DNA from: an uncultured Alphaproteobacteria bacterium
Lineage (GTDB): Bacteria > Pseudomonadota > Alphaproteobacteria > Rickettsiales > Midichloriaceae
Length of the DNA stretch: 6,198 nucleotides
Reading direction: 5' to 3'
NCBI GenBank assembly: GCA_903860855.1
Contig: CAIOSF010000208.1
Coordinates: forward strand, 1-6,198
Positions 1 to 5,179 of this stretch are shown here, piece by piece. The notes under the pieces are model-generated. The model did not search any database. It had not been told where the DNA came from and was given only the letters and a program-made list of their open reading frames with translations. The position numbers and the translations under genes are program-made. The number at the start of each line of letters is the position of its first letter. Position 1 is the first letter of the stretch.

Positions 1-1
1 T

Positions 2-496
2 ATATCATATAACGAGGTCCTTGCAGAAAATCAGCGACAGAATGAGTTAGGATGGTCGCCTAGTCTGAGCATCAATTGCTTCACAAGTCAGAAGCCAAAC
101 TATAGTATGAGCCCATATGCTAAAAGAAAATATAAAGATATCATGAGGGTTGATGCTGTATACAAGCCTGAGCTCAAGGGAACGAATTGCAGTATTACGA
201 TCAAGCTAAAGGACGCAGAGAATCTTCCTATAACTAATAAGGTCGGGAAGATTCTGCTCATTCGTCCCGTAAGCGATAAAGTACCTGATATTGATATGAC
301 ATTACATGATGAGGGAGGCGGCAGCTATAACTGCGATTTTAGCCTACCAGATTTGGGATTATGGGAGGTAAGGATATATATTGGTGATAAGAGTGTCGCT
401 GCTGATGCTGATGATATCAATGGTAGAAACGCTCCTGATAGCGATTATGATAGAATATATGAGTTTTTCCTTACAAAAAAGATTATAATACTATAG
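2..496 (+). CDS. FixH-family protein, 5' end cut by window
   Basis: The reading frame is open from the left edge to a TAG stop at 494-496, so 164 residues are visible and the true start lies outside the window; the ATG at 107 is internal. The visible N-terminus contains a YNEVLAENQRQNELGW stretch, which resembles the segment that follows the single membrane helix in FixH/CcoH proteins (a Y-x-x-x-x-A-x-x-Q pattern and then LGW). Further on are LLIRPVSDK, HDEGGGSYNCDF and LPDLGLWEVRIYIGD, matching the beta-sandwich pattern of the family (RP, then G-x-Y, then G-x-W before a last strand). FixH proteins are membrane-anchored factors linked to cbb3-type cytochrome oxidase or to its copper-ATPase partners; that role is family knowledge, not shown here. 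The anchor helix would be upstream of the window. No oxidase gene is visible, and the gene converges with the minus-strand genes. Confidence 0.75.
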   Translation: MSYNEVLAENQRQNELGWSPSLSINCFTSQKPNYSMSPYAKRKYKDIMRVDAVYKPELKGTNCSITIKLKDAENLPITNKVGKILLIRPVSDKVPDIDMTLHDEGGGSYNCDFSLPDLGLWEVRIYIGDKSVAADADDINGRNAPDSDYDRIYEFFLTKKIIIL

Positions 497-581
497 TTGG
501 TTGATATATCACGATGGACTGATGTGCCATGCTGGCGAAGCCTCCTGAAAATTTCGGTTCCAAGAAGTCTTCCGGCAACAT
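483..581 (-). CDS. possible 32-residue small protein with strong RBS
   Basis: A short ORF starts at ATG 579-581 and ends at TAA 483-485. It is preceded by a full Shine-Dalgarno sequence, GGAGGTG (minus strand of 585-591), with 5 nt between GGAGG and the ATG, the best ribosome site in the window. The product begins MLPEDFLEP, continues FSGGFASMAHQS and ends in a hydrophobic IVIYQPTIVL tail. It starts 26 nt after the stop of the NlpC/P60-like gene on the same strand, so it could be translated from that transcript, and it overlaps the 3' end of the FixH-family gene by 14 bp in antisense. The start (MLPE) and middle (FASM) are encoded by the two arms of an imperfect inverted repeat, so it may be a peptide-coding palindromic element and not a normal gene. 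I recognise no family. Confidence 0.3.
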   Translation of the reverse strand: MLPEDFLEPKFSGGFASMAHQSIVIYQPTIVL

Positions 582-582
582 G
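528..582. repeat. imperfect inverted repeat between convergent genes
   Basis: The arms CATGCTGGC-GAAG (528-540) and CTTCCGGCAACATG (569-582) are inverted complements apart from one extra base and one mismatch, with 28 nt between them. The segment lies between the convergent FixH-family and NlpC/P60-like genes (497-607) and could form a hairpin in either transcript. There is no T-run after it, so a standard intrinsic terminator is not supported. The same bases encode the two ends of the MLPE...FASM segment of the small ORF. Confidence 0.45.
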
Positions 583-591
583 CTCACCTCC

Positions 592-618
592 AAGTGATGC
601 CCCTCTTTTATATCACTT
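592..618. other. small hairpin over the end of the NlpC/P60-like gene
   Basis: AAGTGAT (592-598) and ATCACTT (612-618) are a perfect 7-bp inverted repeat with a 13-nt loop that spans the TAA stop codon of the minus-strand gene (608-610). It lies where a 3' end structure would be expected, but no T-run follows on the minus strand; the next bases are instead the GGAGGTG ribosome site of the small ORF. Confidence 0.3.
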
Positions 619-1909
619 CGAAAAACATCTGCTTTACCGTATTACCACTAGATTCTTGCAGGAAAAAACCTGATTCATAATAATCTTGAGTGCTATATCC
701 CAGGCCCTCAAAACCACAATTTTCCTTATTACTTCCTTCCATCAAGTTATCTTTTCGAAATAAATCACGGTTATAGCTCAGGTATTCAAAATTCTTAGCA
801 TTATCATCATATCCACTTACTATACCTATATGTCCGCTAATAGAGTTACTCATTTGATCGAATGAACGAAAGACAACTAAATCGCCAACATTTGGTTTGT
901 TGTTAAACTTTGGCTTGATATGTTCAGCTAGCTCTTCTAATAAATTTTGCTCATTTATCTGATATTCTATTATTTGATCTAAGTCGTTATAATTGATAGG
1001 GTGTGCTGAGCTGTCATACTTGAGATAAAAATATGTAAAATCAGAAGTTGAATATAAATTATCATCGATCCCCAGCCATTTTGATACTGCTGATGAACAA
1101 TCTTCATTATGTAGAGGAAACTTCTTATATCTTGAGTCATAGCGAGAACCACCAAATGAAAAACCCATTGTTAGAGTTAGAAGTTCCTTTGAGCCATCAC
1201 CATTTTCTTGTATATAGAACAAATCCTCTAAGTTGTGATAAATCATGCTTCGTTCTGTCAGCATGGCGATATTGATGTCTCCATCGTCGGAAGCACGAAT
1301 ATGAAATGGATCAAAGCCGACACCCTGTAGTATCGCCCTATACGGACTATTATCATAGTCGCTTAGATCGGAATATTTGGTATGGTACTCTTTCTTCAGT
1401 GCATCTTCATAGCCACCAGCTCGCAAAGCAGTGGTTGCAAGATATTGCCACTGATTAATTTTAGATGATCCAAAAGCGTTAAGCGTGTAAGTCTTAGAAG
1501 CGAAATTTTTGTGTTGTGGAAATACGGTCTTACAATCTTCGATGAGGGGGCAATAGGCCTTGTAATCACCAGATATTATATATTCAATGATGTCATCATT
1601 GGAGTTTAGTAACTTTTTGCTATCTTCAAACAATTTTTGGTTTTTGTTCGTTTTGAGGGGATAGGAAGAGTCACTATCGATAAAATGCGCATCAAATAGA
1701 TCTTGCATCATTTGATCGTATCGAATCACTCCTATCATTATATTTTTCAGCGCGTTCGGCTCTAGGTCTGATAACACCTCTCTGCACATATTTGAGATAT
1801 ATTCGATACCAGCTTTAGTTGTTTGTTGACGCAAGTCATGCTCTGCAAGAGCGCGATCTAGATGCTTTGCTAATTGCATATCTTTGTCATTGTTATTTTG
1901 TATACCCAT
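608..1909 (-). CDS. NlpC/P60-like cysteine peptidase domain protein
   Basis: This 433-residue protein has no signal peptide or clear membrane helix; the N-terminus is hydrophilic. Residues 1-250 are mainly charged and helical-looking and match no family I recognise. The C-terminal part carries the landmarks of a papain-like NlpC/P60 (or CHAP-related) domain: D270-C271-S272-S273 with the probable nucleophile C271, V341-G342-D343-L344-V345-V346-F347 (the GDLVxF strand), and G359-H360-I361-G362-I363-V364 with the probable catalytic H360. N380 in the following YLSYNRD strand could be the third polar residue. Such domains usually cut peptidoglycan stem peptides, or act as effectors or toxins. Without a secretion signal, and with a long unknown N-terminus, a type IV-secreted or cytosolic role is possible but unproven. 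Start support: GGAG, with ACA between it and the ATG. A copy of the ATACCAGTT repeat lies 70 bp upstream. Confidence 0.78.
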   Translation of the reverse strand: MGIQNNNDKDMQLAKHLDRALAEHDLRQQTTKAGIEYISNMCREVLSDLEPNALKNIMIGVIRYDQMMQDLFDAHFIDSDSSYPLKTNKNQKLFEDSKKLLNSNDDIIEYIISGDYKAYCPLIEDCKTVFPQHKNFASKTYTLNAFGSSKINQWQYLATTALRAGGYEDALKKEYHTKYSDLSDYDNSPYRAILQGVGFDPFHIRASDDGDINIAMLTERSMIYHNLEDLFYIQENGDGSKELLTLTMGFSFGGSRYDSRYKKFPLHNEDCSSAVSKWLGIDDNLYSTSDFTYFYLKYDSSAHPINYNDLDQIIEYQINEQNLLEELAEHIKPKFNNKPNVGDLVVFRSFDQMSNSISGHIGIVSGYDDNAKNFEYLSYNRDLFRKDNLMEGSNKENCGFEGLGYSTQDYYESGFFLQESSGNTVKQMFFEVI

Positions 1910-1921
1910 TGTCTCCAGGCG

Positions 1922-2041
1922 CTATCTTAAGTCAACAACTTTCCAAAGACTAATAGAGAAAGTTAAGTAATTTGAGTAATACCAGTTCCCGATTTTAACT
2001 ACTGCAGCTTTGACTTCACATTCGGTTTGGCTTGCGTCCAT
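1922..2041 (-). pseudogene. 39-codon ORF in repeat copy 1, frame broken relative to copy 2
   Basis: The ORF MDASQTECEVKAAVVK...GNWYY runs out of repeat copy 1 and stops at TAG 1922-1924, just before the NlpC/P60-like gene start. Its QTE-x-EVKAAVVK-x-GNWY part matches the C-terminal half of the peptide in repeat copy 2. The N-terminal half of the motif (YQFPDAIDTCNG) is also present, but in another frame, because 7 extra bases (CGCAAGC) lie after TGTAATGGA. No ribosome site is seen. It is best read as a decayed member of the repeat-encoded peptide family. Confidence 0.25.
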
Positions 2042-2073
2042 TACATGTGTCTATTGCATCTGGAAACTGGTAT
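1979..2073 (+). repeat. dispersed inverted-terminus repeat, copy 1 (95 bp)
   Basis: The element begins ATACCAGTTCCC (1979-1990) and ends GGAAACTGGTAT (2062-2073), which are inverted complements with one mismatch. It shares TTTTAACTACTGC, GCTTTGACTTC and CCATTACATGTG with the two other copies in this window. It sits in the 277-bp gap between rsmE and the NlpC/P60-like gene. The minus strand encodes YQFP, TCNG, EVKAAVVK and GNWY motifs, with a +7-bp frame break in the middle. No target-site duplication is clear beyond a possible TA on the left. Confidence 0.85.
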
Positions 2074-2151
2074 AAAATAGGTATAACAAATTAACTGATT
2101 GATTTACCATGGACGGATAAATGGCGCTATGATTCCATACCGCTACAATAT

Positions 2152-2165
2152 AGACTGAACAGTCT
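2152..2165. other. short palindrome downstream of rsmE
   Basis: AGACTG-AA-CAGTCT is a perfect inverted repeat 22 bp past the rsmE stop codon. On the minus strand it is followed by ATATTGT, not a T-run, so it is at best a weak terminator for rsmE. Confidence 0.25.
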
Positions 2166-2186
2166 TTGCGTTCTAGGTATGTGTTA

Positions 2187-3065
2187 TTACCACATGTCAA
2201 ACATCGTTTTACAAACAGCAATTGTGGCTAAGCAGGCTGTTTCCGCCCTCATAATCACGGGACCTAGATTGAGAAAGTAAACATTAGGGATCTGCTGCAA
2301 TAGTTGTAATTCTTTTTCACTGAATCCTCCCTCTGGTCCCACCATAAGAATGATTTTGCGGTGAAGCCCATTTTTGAATTTTGAGGCTAATGCACGGGGA
2401 GTAAGGCCATCTAAGCGTGGCTCGCATACTATTATAATATCTTGCCCTATTTTCAAATCTTCCTGCTTCGCTCGCTGCTCCTGAACCATAATCTCGATCT
2501 TGGCTTTCCCTTCAGCCTCATCCTGACCATAGGCACAAGGCCTATCAACCTTATCTGGAATGAGATCTAGAATCCATTCATCTAGTTGAACAGTATCATG
2601 AATGTAGGGGACATCAAGTCTCTCACACTGCTCTGTCGCCTCAACCGCAGCCTCCATAAGCTTCTGTTGTTGAATTGAGCGCAGTACTGTATATTCGCTA
2701 ATGATAGGGAGTATTTCACTTACACCAAGTTCAGTTGATTTTTGTATAATGAAGGATGGACTAAAGGCCTTGAAGGGAGCGAAAGCGAGACAAAGCCTAA
2801 CACTTGCGGTTACATAAGGTTTACGAATCATTTTTTGCGGTGTTATAGAGCAGTTTTTTCTATCCAGAGATGAAATAACAGCCAACCACTCACCACAGTC
2901 AGCATTAAATATTTTAATGGTATCGCCAGCCTTACAACGCACAACATTGCGTAGATAGTGACTTGAGTTACTTATATCAGTGAGATTCCCTGTGCTTATG
3001 ATGGCCGGCACCCATATACGAATTAGGCGTCTACGGGCTGATGCCGCCACCTTCTTAGGATGCAC
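2187..3065 (-). CDS. rsmE: 16S rRNA (uracil-1498-N3)-methyltransferase RsmE
   Basis: RsmE uses S-adenosylmethionine to methylate N3 of U1498 in 16S rRNA of the small subunit. Family landmarks appear in order: H36-YLRNVVRCKAGD (N-terminal PUA-like domain), QKSTELGVSEILPI (108-121), EATEQCERLDVP (142-153), MVGPEGGFSEKEL (241-253) and LGPVIMRAETA (267-277) of the SPOUT/trefoil-knot SAM site. At 292 residues it is about 50 longer than typical (E. coli 243); part of this is a charged segment around 183-208. In the knot motif the usual LGPR-x-LR-x-ET has Val270 where Arg is normally found. The start is GTG (3063-3065) with GGGGGA upstream; the first dozen residues precede the usual RRx-RIFV-like start, so a later start is possible. 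It lies 51 bp behind the His-rich gene, probably in one transcript. Confidence 0.95.
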   Translation of the reverse strand: MHPKKVAASARRRLIRIWVPAIISTGNLTDISNSSHYLRNVVRCKAGDTIKIFNADCGEWLAVISSLDRKNCSITPQKMIRKPYVTASVRLCLAFAPFKAFSPSFIIQKSTELGVSEILPIISEYTVLRSIQQQKLMEAAVEATEQCERLDVPYIHDTVQLDEWILDLIPDKVDRPCAYGQDEAEGKAKIEIMVQEQRAKQEDLKIGQDIIIVCEPRLDGLTPRALASKFKNGLHRKIILMVGPEGGFSEKELQLLQQIPNVYFLNLGPVIMRAETACLATIAVCKTMFDMW

Positions 3066-3116
3066 TAAGCTTCCCCCGCATGAGCATCCGATAATGTGGT
3101 TAATAGACAGCGCACT

Positions 3117-3383
3117 TTAGTGTTTTTTGTAATTACGTAATTTTTCATCATCATGATTAAGATTCTTATCGTCTTCATAGCGAAGTCCATTCATCTGAAA
3201 ATCATCTGCATCATGTTTTCCATCTTTCTCCGCTTTCTTTCCATTTTTACGCTTCGTCGAAACGCTCAGCTCCTGATCATCTCGATGATGGGTGTGATCA
3301 TCATTATTATGAAAATGCTTCTTATCATAACTCCCACCACTTTTGTTGTGGTGTTCTTGGCTATTGCCGAACCAGTGTGACAT
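3117..3383 (-). CDS. His/Asp/Lys-rich small protein, unknown
   Basis: The predicted product has 88 residues and starts MSHWFGNSQ. I chose this ATG (3381-3383), and not the in-frame one at 3425, because GAGAGG lies 6 nt upstream of it and a promoter fits. The protein is very hydrophilic: 11 histidines (EHH, HFH, HTHH and others) with many Asp, Lys and Asn residues, no membrane segment, no cysteine and no recognisable domain. The composition would suit metal binding, a disordered linker or nucleic-acid contact, but none of these is shown. It is the first gene upstream of rsmE (51-bp gap). Low-complexity DNA can produce such ORFs by chance; the ribosome site, promoter and position argue for a real gene. 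I know of no homologue. Confidence 0.55.
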   Translation of the reverse strand: MSHWFGNSQEHHNKSGGSYDKKHFHNNDDHTHHRDDQELSVSTKRKNGKKAEKDGKHDADDFQMNGLRYEDDKNLNHDDEKLRNYKKH

Positions 3384-3441
3384 AACATACCTCTCAAACA
3401 AATTAATCCATAATTGGTGATGCACTTGCAGGTATACCGAG

Positions 3442-3470
3442 GTTATACAATACGCTAATTAACACCTCAA
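3442..3470 (-). promoter_or_regulatory. sigma-70-like promoter for His-rich gene and rsmE
   Basis: On the minus strand, TTGAGG (3465-3470) and TATAAC (3442-3447) are separated by 17 bp, with 4/6 and 5/6 matches to the -35 and -10 consensus. Transcription would start near 3435, giving a leader of about 50 nt before the ATG at 3383. Confidence 0.4.
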
Positions 3471-3548
3471 CTCAACAATCTGTGCACCACAACGATATAA
3501 TGCAGACGCTAATCCAAAGCATCACAACAGCACCAGTTCTCATTCTAA

Positions 3549-3662
3549 TTATTTATACCAGTTCCCGCTTTTAACTACTGCTGCTTTGACTTCGCTTTCA
3601 GTTTGTCCATTGCATGTGGCTCGTCGCTCACATAGTTTAACTATGTATCGCTCCTCTCTCAT
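3549..3662 (-). CDS. 37-residue ORF encoded by repeat copy 2
   Basis: The ORF runs from ATG (3660-3662) to TAA (3549-3551) and begins MREERYIVKLCERR, followed by ATCNGQTESEVKAAVVK and GNWYK. The same frame stays open upstream of the ATG to the other end of the element (YQFPHLNNA), so copy 2 is open from terminus to terminus. Its TCNG, VKAAVVK and GNWY motifs are shared with the other two copies, and several nucleotide differences between copies are silent in this frame. An AGAGAGGAG-like stretch lies inside the ORF but not upstream of the ATG, so translation on its own is doubtful. It is more likely a peptide module that can sit inside larger genes, as rickettsial palindromic elements do. Confidence 0.3.
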   Translation of the reverse strand: MREERYIVKLCERRATCNGQTESEVKAAVVKSGNWYK

Positions 3663-3690
3663 TGCATTATTTAAATGCGGAAATTGGTAT
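3555..3690 (+). repeat. dispersed inverted-terminus repeat, copy 2 (136 bp)
   Basis: The element starts ATACCAGTTCCCG and ends CGGAAATTGGTAT (inverted complements, two mismatches). It has the same orientation as copy 1 and shares TTTTAACTACTGC, GCTTTGACTTC and CCATTGCATGTGG with it. It is the longest copy, with a central part that copy 3 lacks and that contains the near-perfect palindrome ACATAGTT-T-AACTATGT (3630-3646). It lies in the 645-bp gap between cinA and the His-rich gene. The right end is followed by TAGATCTGGTATAAAATA, whose CTGGTATAAAATA also follows copy 1 (2067-2079), so the element may extend further or have a duplicated end. Confidence 0.85.
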
Positions 3691-3857
3691 TAGATCTGGT
3701 ATAAAATATACAACATCCAACTAATTCCCAACTACTAACAGCCAATACTTGGCCATCGCATCATCAATTCTTCTTTCTATATTATAGGTTTTTGCACTCT
3801 CGTATTTAAAATATGGCAAAAATGTTAAATATATTTACTCATTTACTTATAGATAGA

Positions 3858-3873
3858 GTGAGGACTTCCTCAC
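3858..3873. other. GTGAGG/CCTCAC hairpin
   Basis: A perfect 6-bp stem with a 4-nt loop (ACTT) in otherwise A+T-rich DNA. Neither strand has a T-run directly after it, so it is not a standard terminator; it is the most stable small hairpin in the gene-free stretch. Confidence 0.35.
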
Positions 3874-3930
3874 CTGCTTTGAGTGTAGTTCATCATCAAT
3901 AGATGGGTCAATAAGAAATAAATTGGGATA

Positions 3931-3956
3931 AAACTTATCTATTAAACTTATCTATT
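3931..3956. repeat. tandem 13-bp duplication
   Basis: AAACTTATCTATT occurs twice in perfect tandem (3931-3943, 3944-3956). Two identical units in intergenic DNA suggest a recent slippage event; the length may vary between strains. Confidence 0.7.
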
Positions 3957-4015
3957 GCTAATAAAGCCATATAGTATTCATATTAAAGTAACTTAATTAA
4001 AACTATACTATCACC

Positions 4016-4043
4016 CCGAATTGAAGCCCTAGGCTTTCTTCGG
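4016..4043 (-). terminator. hairpin spanning the cinA stop codon
   Basis: CCGAA-TTG-AAGCC-CTA-GGCTT-TC-TTCGG (plus strand) folds into a 10-bp stem with a small internal loop, and the loop is the TAG stop codon of the minus-strand gene. On the minus strand the hairpin is followed by GGTGATAGTATAGTTTTAATT, only weakly T-rich. It may act as a terminator or 3' end stabiliser. Confidence 0.35.
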
Positions 4044-4658
4044 TATATCCTCTGACAGAGTCATCAATAGATCTATTGAACGAGAAATGGTATGGATCAC
4101 TCCCTGCTGTCTTATTGCCTCTCTATCACCATAAAAGATGTTTTTGAAAGCAATAAATCCATTGCTGACTGATTCTTTAGTGGATTTGTCATATAATAGC
4201 ATTGCATTATACAATAAGCCAACGGGCTTTTCTTCGCTACCACCAGACGGACCGGCTATGCCTGTAGTCGCAATAGATAAAAAATAAGAACTATCATTTT
4301 TGATATTATACCCGCCATCCTCATGAGTCGCTTTCTTACTAACTGAGGATTTGCTGGCCTTGCTATTATTAGCATCTTGTCCAATGATAATCTCCATCGC
4401 TCCGATGACCATAGCCTTGGCCACCTCCAGGCTCACGGCCCCATGTTTTTTTAATATCTTCTTTTCAACGCCCAACAGTTGCATTTTAGCATCATTGGAA
4501 TAAGTAACAACGGAACCGTAGAATACTCGGGAGCTGCCTGGAATAGAGGTAATGGCCTGTGATACCATGCCCCCAGTACACGACTCTGCGGCGCAAATCA
4601 TGATATCATTCTTTATCGCTAATTCGACTAGCTTGCGTGCTAATTCACATATAATCAT
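4029..4658 (-). CDS. pncC: CinA C-terminal-type nicotinamide-nucleotide amidohydrolase
   Basis: This 209-residue stand-alone CinA-C domain protein would deamidate nicotinamide mononucleotide to nicotinate mononucleotide, a cytosolic pyridine-nucleotide salvage step. Landmarks: A24-ESCTGG-30 with the probable serine nucleophile S26, IPGSSRVFYGSVVTYSNDAK (39-58) with the conserved Y53 and K58, HGAVS (72-76), the ATTGIAGPSGG loop (130-140), EKPVGLLYNA (143-152) and FYGDREAIRQQ (175-185). The MocF/CinA N-terminal molybdopterin-like domain is absent, as in other PncC-type proteins. A Ser/Lys/Asn-rich insert of about 28 residues (97-125) sits just before the ATTGIAGP strand, making the protein longer than the usual 160-165. 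The start ATG (4656-4658) has only a weak AGG upstream, but a strong promoter lies directly in front. The catalytic assignment is from family knowledge. Confidence 0.92.
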   Translation of the reverse strand: MIICELARKLVELAIKNDIMICAAESCTGGMVSQAITSIPGSSRVFYGSVVTYSNDAKMQLLGVEKKILKKHGAVSLEVAKAMVIGAMEIIIGQDANNSKASKSSVSKKATHEDGGYNIKNDSSYFLSIATTGIAGPSGGSEEKPVGLLYNAMLLYDKSTKESVSNGFIAFKNIFYGDREAIRQQGVIHTISRSIDLLMTLSEDIPKKA

Positions 4659-4683
4659 TTGGCGGACCTAACTTATCGGCTCC

Positions 4684-4712
4684 ATTGTAAGAGTTACCAT
4701 GACATTAGTCAA
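4684..4712 (-). promoter_or_regulatory. sigma-70-like promoter for cinA/pncC
   Basis: TTGACT (4707-4712) and TACAAT (4684-4689) on the minus strand are 17 bp apart, each a 5/6 match to consensus. The expected transcript start near 4677 gives a leader of about 19 nt. The small inverted repeat CTAGC-AACC-GCTAG (4714-4727) directly abuts the -35 box and could be an operator or the 3' hairpin of cutA. Confidence 0.55.
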
Positions 4713-4713
4713 T

Positions 4714-4727
4714 CTAGCAACCGCTAG
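4714..4727. other. CTAGC/GCTAG inverted repeat beside the cinA -35 box
   Basis: A perfect 5-bp stem with a 4-nt loop in the 180-bp gap between cutA and cinA. Its place just upstream of the -35 box fits a protein-binding site; it has no T-run for a terminator. Confidence 0.3.
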
Positions 4728-4730
4728 TCT

Positions 4731-4777
4731 AAGGAGGTTGATTAATGGGAGGGCGGCAATGGGCGAATAGATCTTAA
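4731..4777 (+). other. perfect Shine-Dalgarno with a 10-codon ORF
   Basis: AAGGAGG (4731-4737), 7 nt, then ATG (4745-4747) opens MGGRQWANRS before TAA (4775-4777). It is on the strand opposite cutA and cinA, in their gap. No promoter is evident for this strand. It could be chance, the remnant of a lost gene start, or a tiny leader peptide. Confidence 0.2.
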
Positions 4778-4838
4778 GATTTAGAGTCTGGAATGAATAA
4801 GAGATGATGTCGAATGCTGGCAGTCAAAATGCGCCATG

Positions 4839-5165
4839 CTATGAGTTTGAACATAAAAAGGTATGGAGCCAATTGACGTAGTCCACATTAGAAGAGGGGC
4901 CAGAGCATATTTCTATGATGCAGGGTGTGTCATATGAATGCAAATCTCTTATTCTGGCAGTAGCTTTAGAAGCTAATTCTGTTGATGTCTTAACCAAGGC
5001 GGCAACTTCATTATCCTCACAAAGCTTACCATCCCAAATATATATAGACGTAGAATCACCAAGTATATTACAACATGCAGCCAATCTTTCCCGCACCAAA
5101 ATCTTACAGATAGACTTGGCTTCATCGACATTGGCAAATGTTACGTAGAGTATTGATATCGTCAT
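4839..5165 (-). CDS. cutA: CutA1 divalent-cation tolerance protein
   Basis: CutA1 proteins are small, very stable cytosolic trimers with a ferredoxin-like fold, linked to copper and other divalent-ion tolerance. Visible family features in the 108-residue form: ISILYVTFANVDEAKSICK (first strand and helix), LVRERLAACCNI with the conserved cysteine pair, SIYIWDGKLCEDNEVAALVKT (the S-x-Y-x-W-x-G-x-(6)-E pattern), and LHSYDTPCIIEI, where the usual H-P-Y-E-x-P is present as H-S-Y-D-x-P. A Y-V-x-W-L end (YVNWLHT) is also typical. I place the start at ATG 5163-5165 because the family begins there. The frame continues upstream to an ATG at 5208-5210, but the extra 15 residues come from the ATACCAGTT repeat. 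No clear ribosome site is present. An A+T-rich TATATAAA just after the repeat end may serve as -10 box. Confidence 0.92.
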   Translation of the reverse strand: MTISILYVTFANVDEAKSICKILVRERLAACCNILGDSTSIYIWDGKLCEDNEVAALVKTSTELASKATARIRDLHSYDTPCIIEICSGPSSNVDYVNWLHTFLCSNS

Positions 5166-5179
5166 ATTGCAATATATTG

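Larger units (their letters stand above)
3691..4015. other. gene-free A+T-rich stretch downstream of cinA
   Basis: No credible ORF, RNA gene or ribosome site was found on either strand. The stretch holds the hairpin GTGAGG-ACTT-CCTCAC (3858-3873), a perfect tandem 13-bp duplication (3931-3956) and the distant inverted pair ATAGTAT/ATACTAT (3971-3977 and 4005-4011). It could be a decayed gene or the site of a small RNA; nothing in the sequence decides between these. Confidence 0.5.

Noticed and set aside
1048..1275. Plus-strand 75-residue ORF
   Set aside because: It lies antisense inside the NlpC/P60-like domain gene and has no ribosome site.
3153..3380. Plus-strand 75-residue very hydrophobic ORF
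   Set aside because: It is the antisense of the His/Asp/Lys-rich gene, where His and Asp codons read as Met and Ile on the other strand; it has no ribosome site, whereas the minus frame has GAGAGG and a promoter.
4915..5148. Plus-strand 77-residue ORF
   Set aside because: It is wholly antisense to cutA, whose family motifs are clear.
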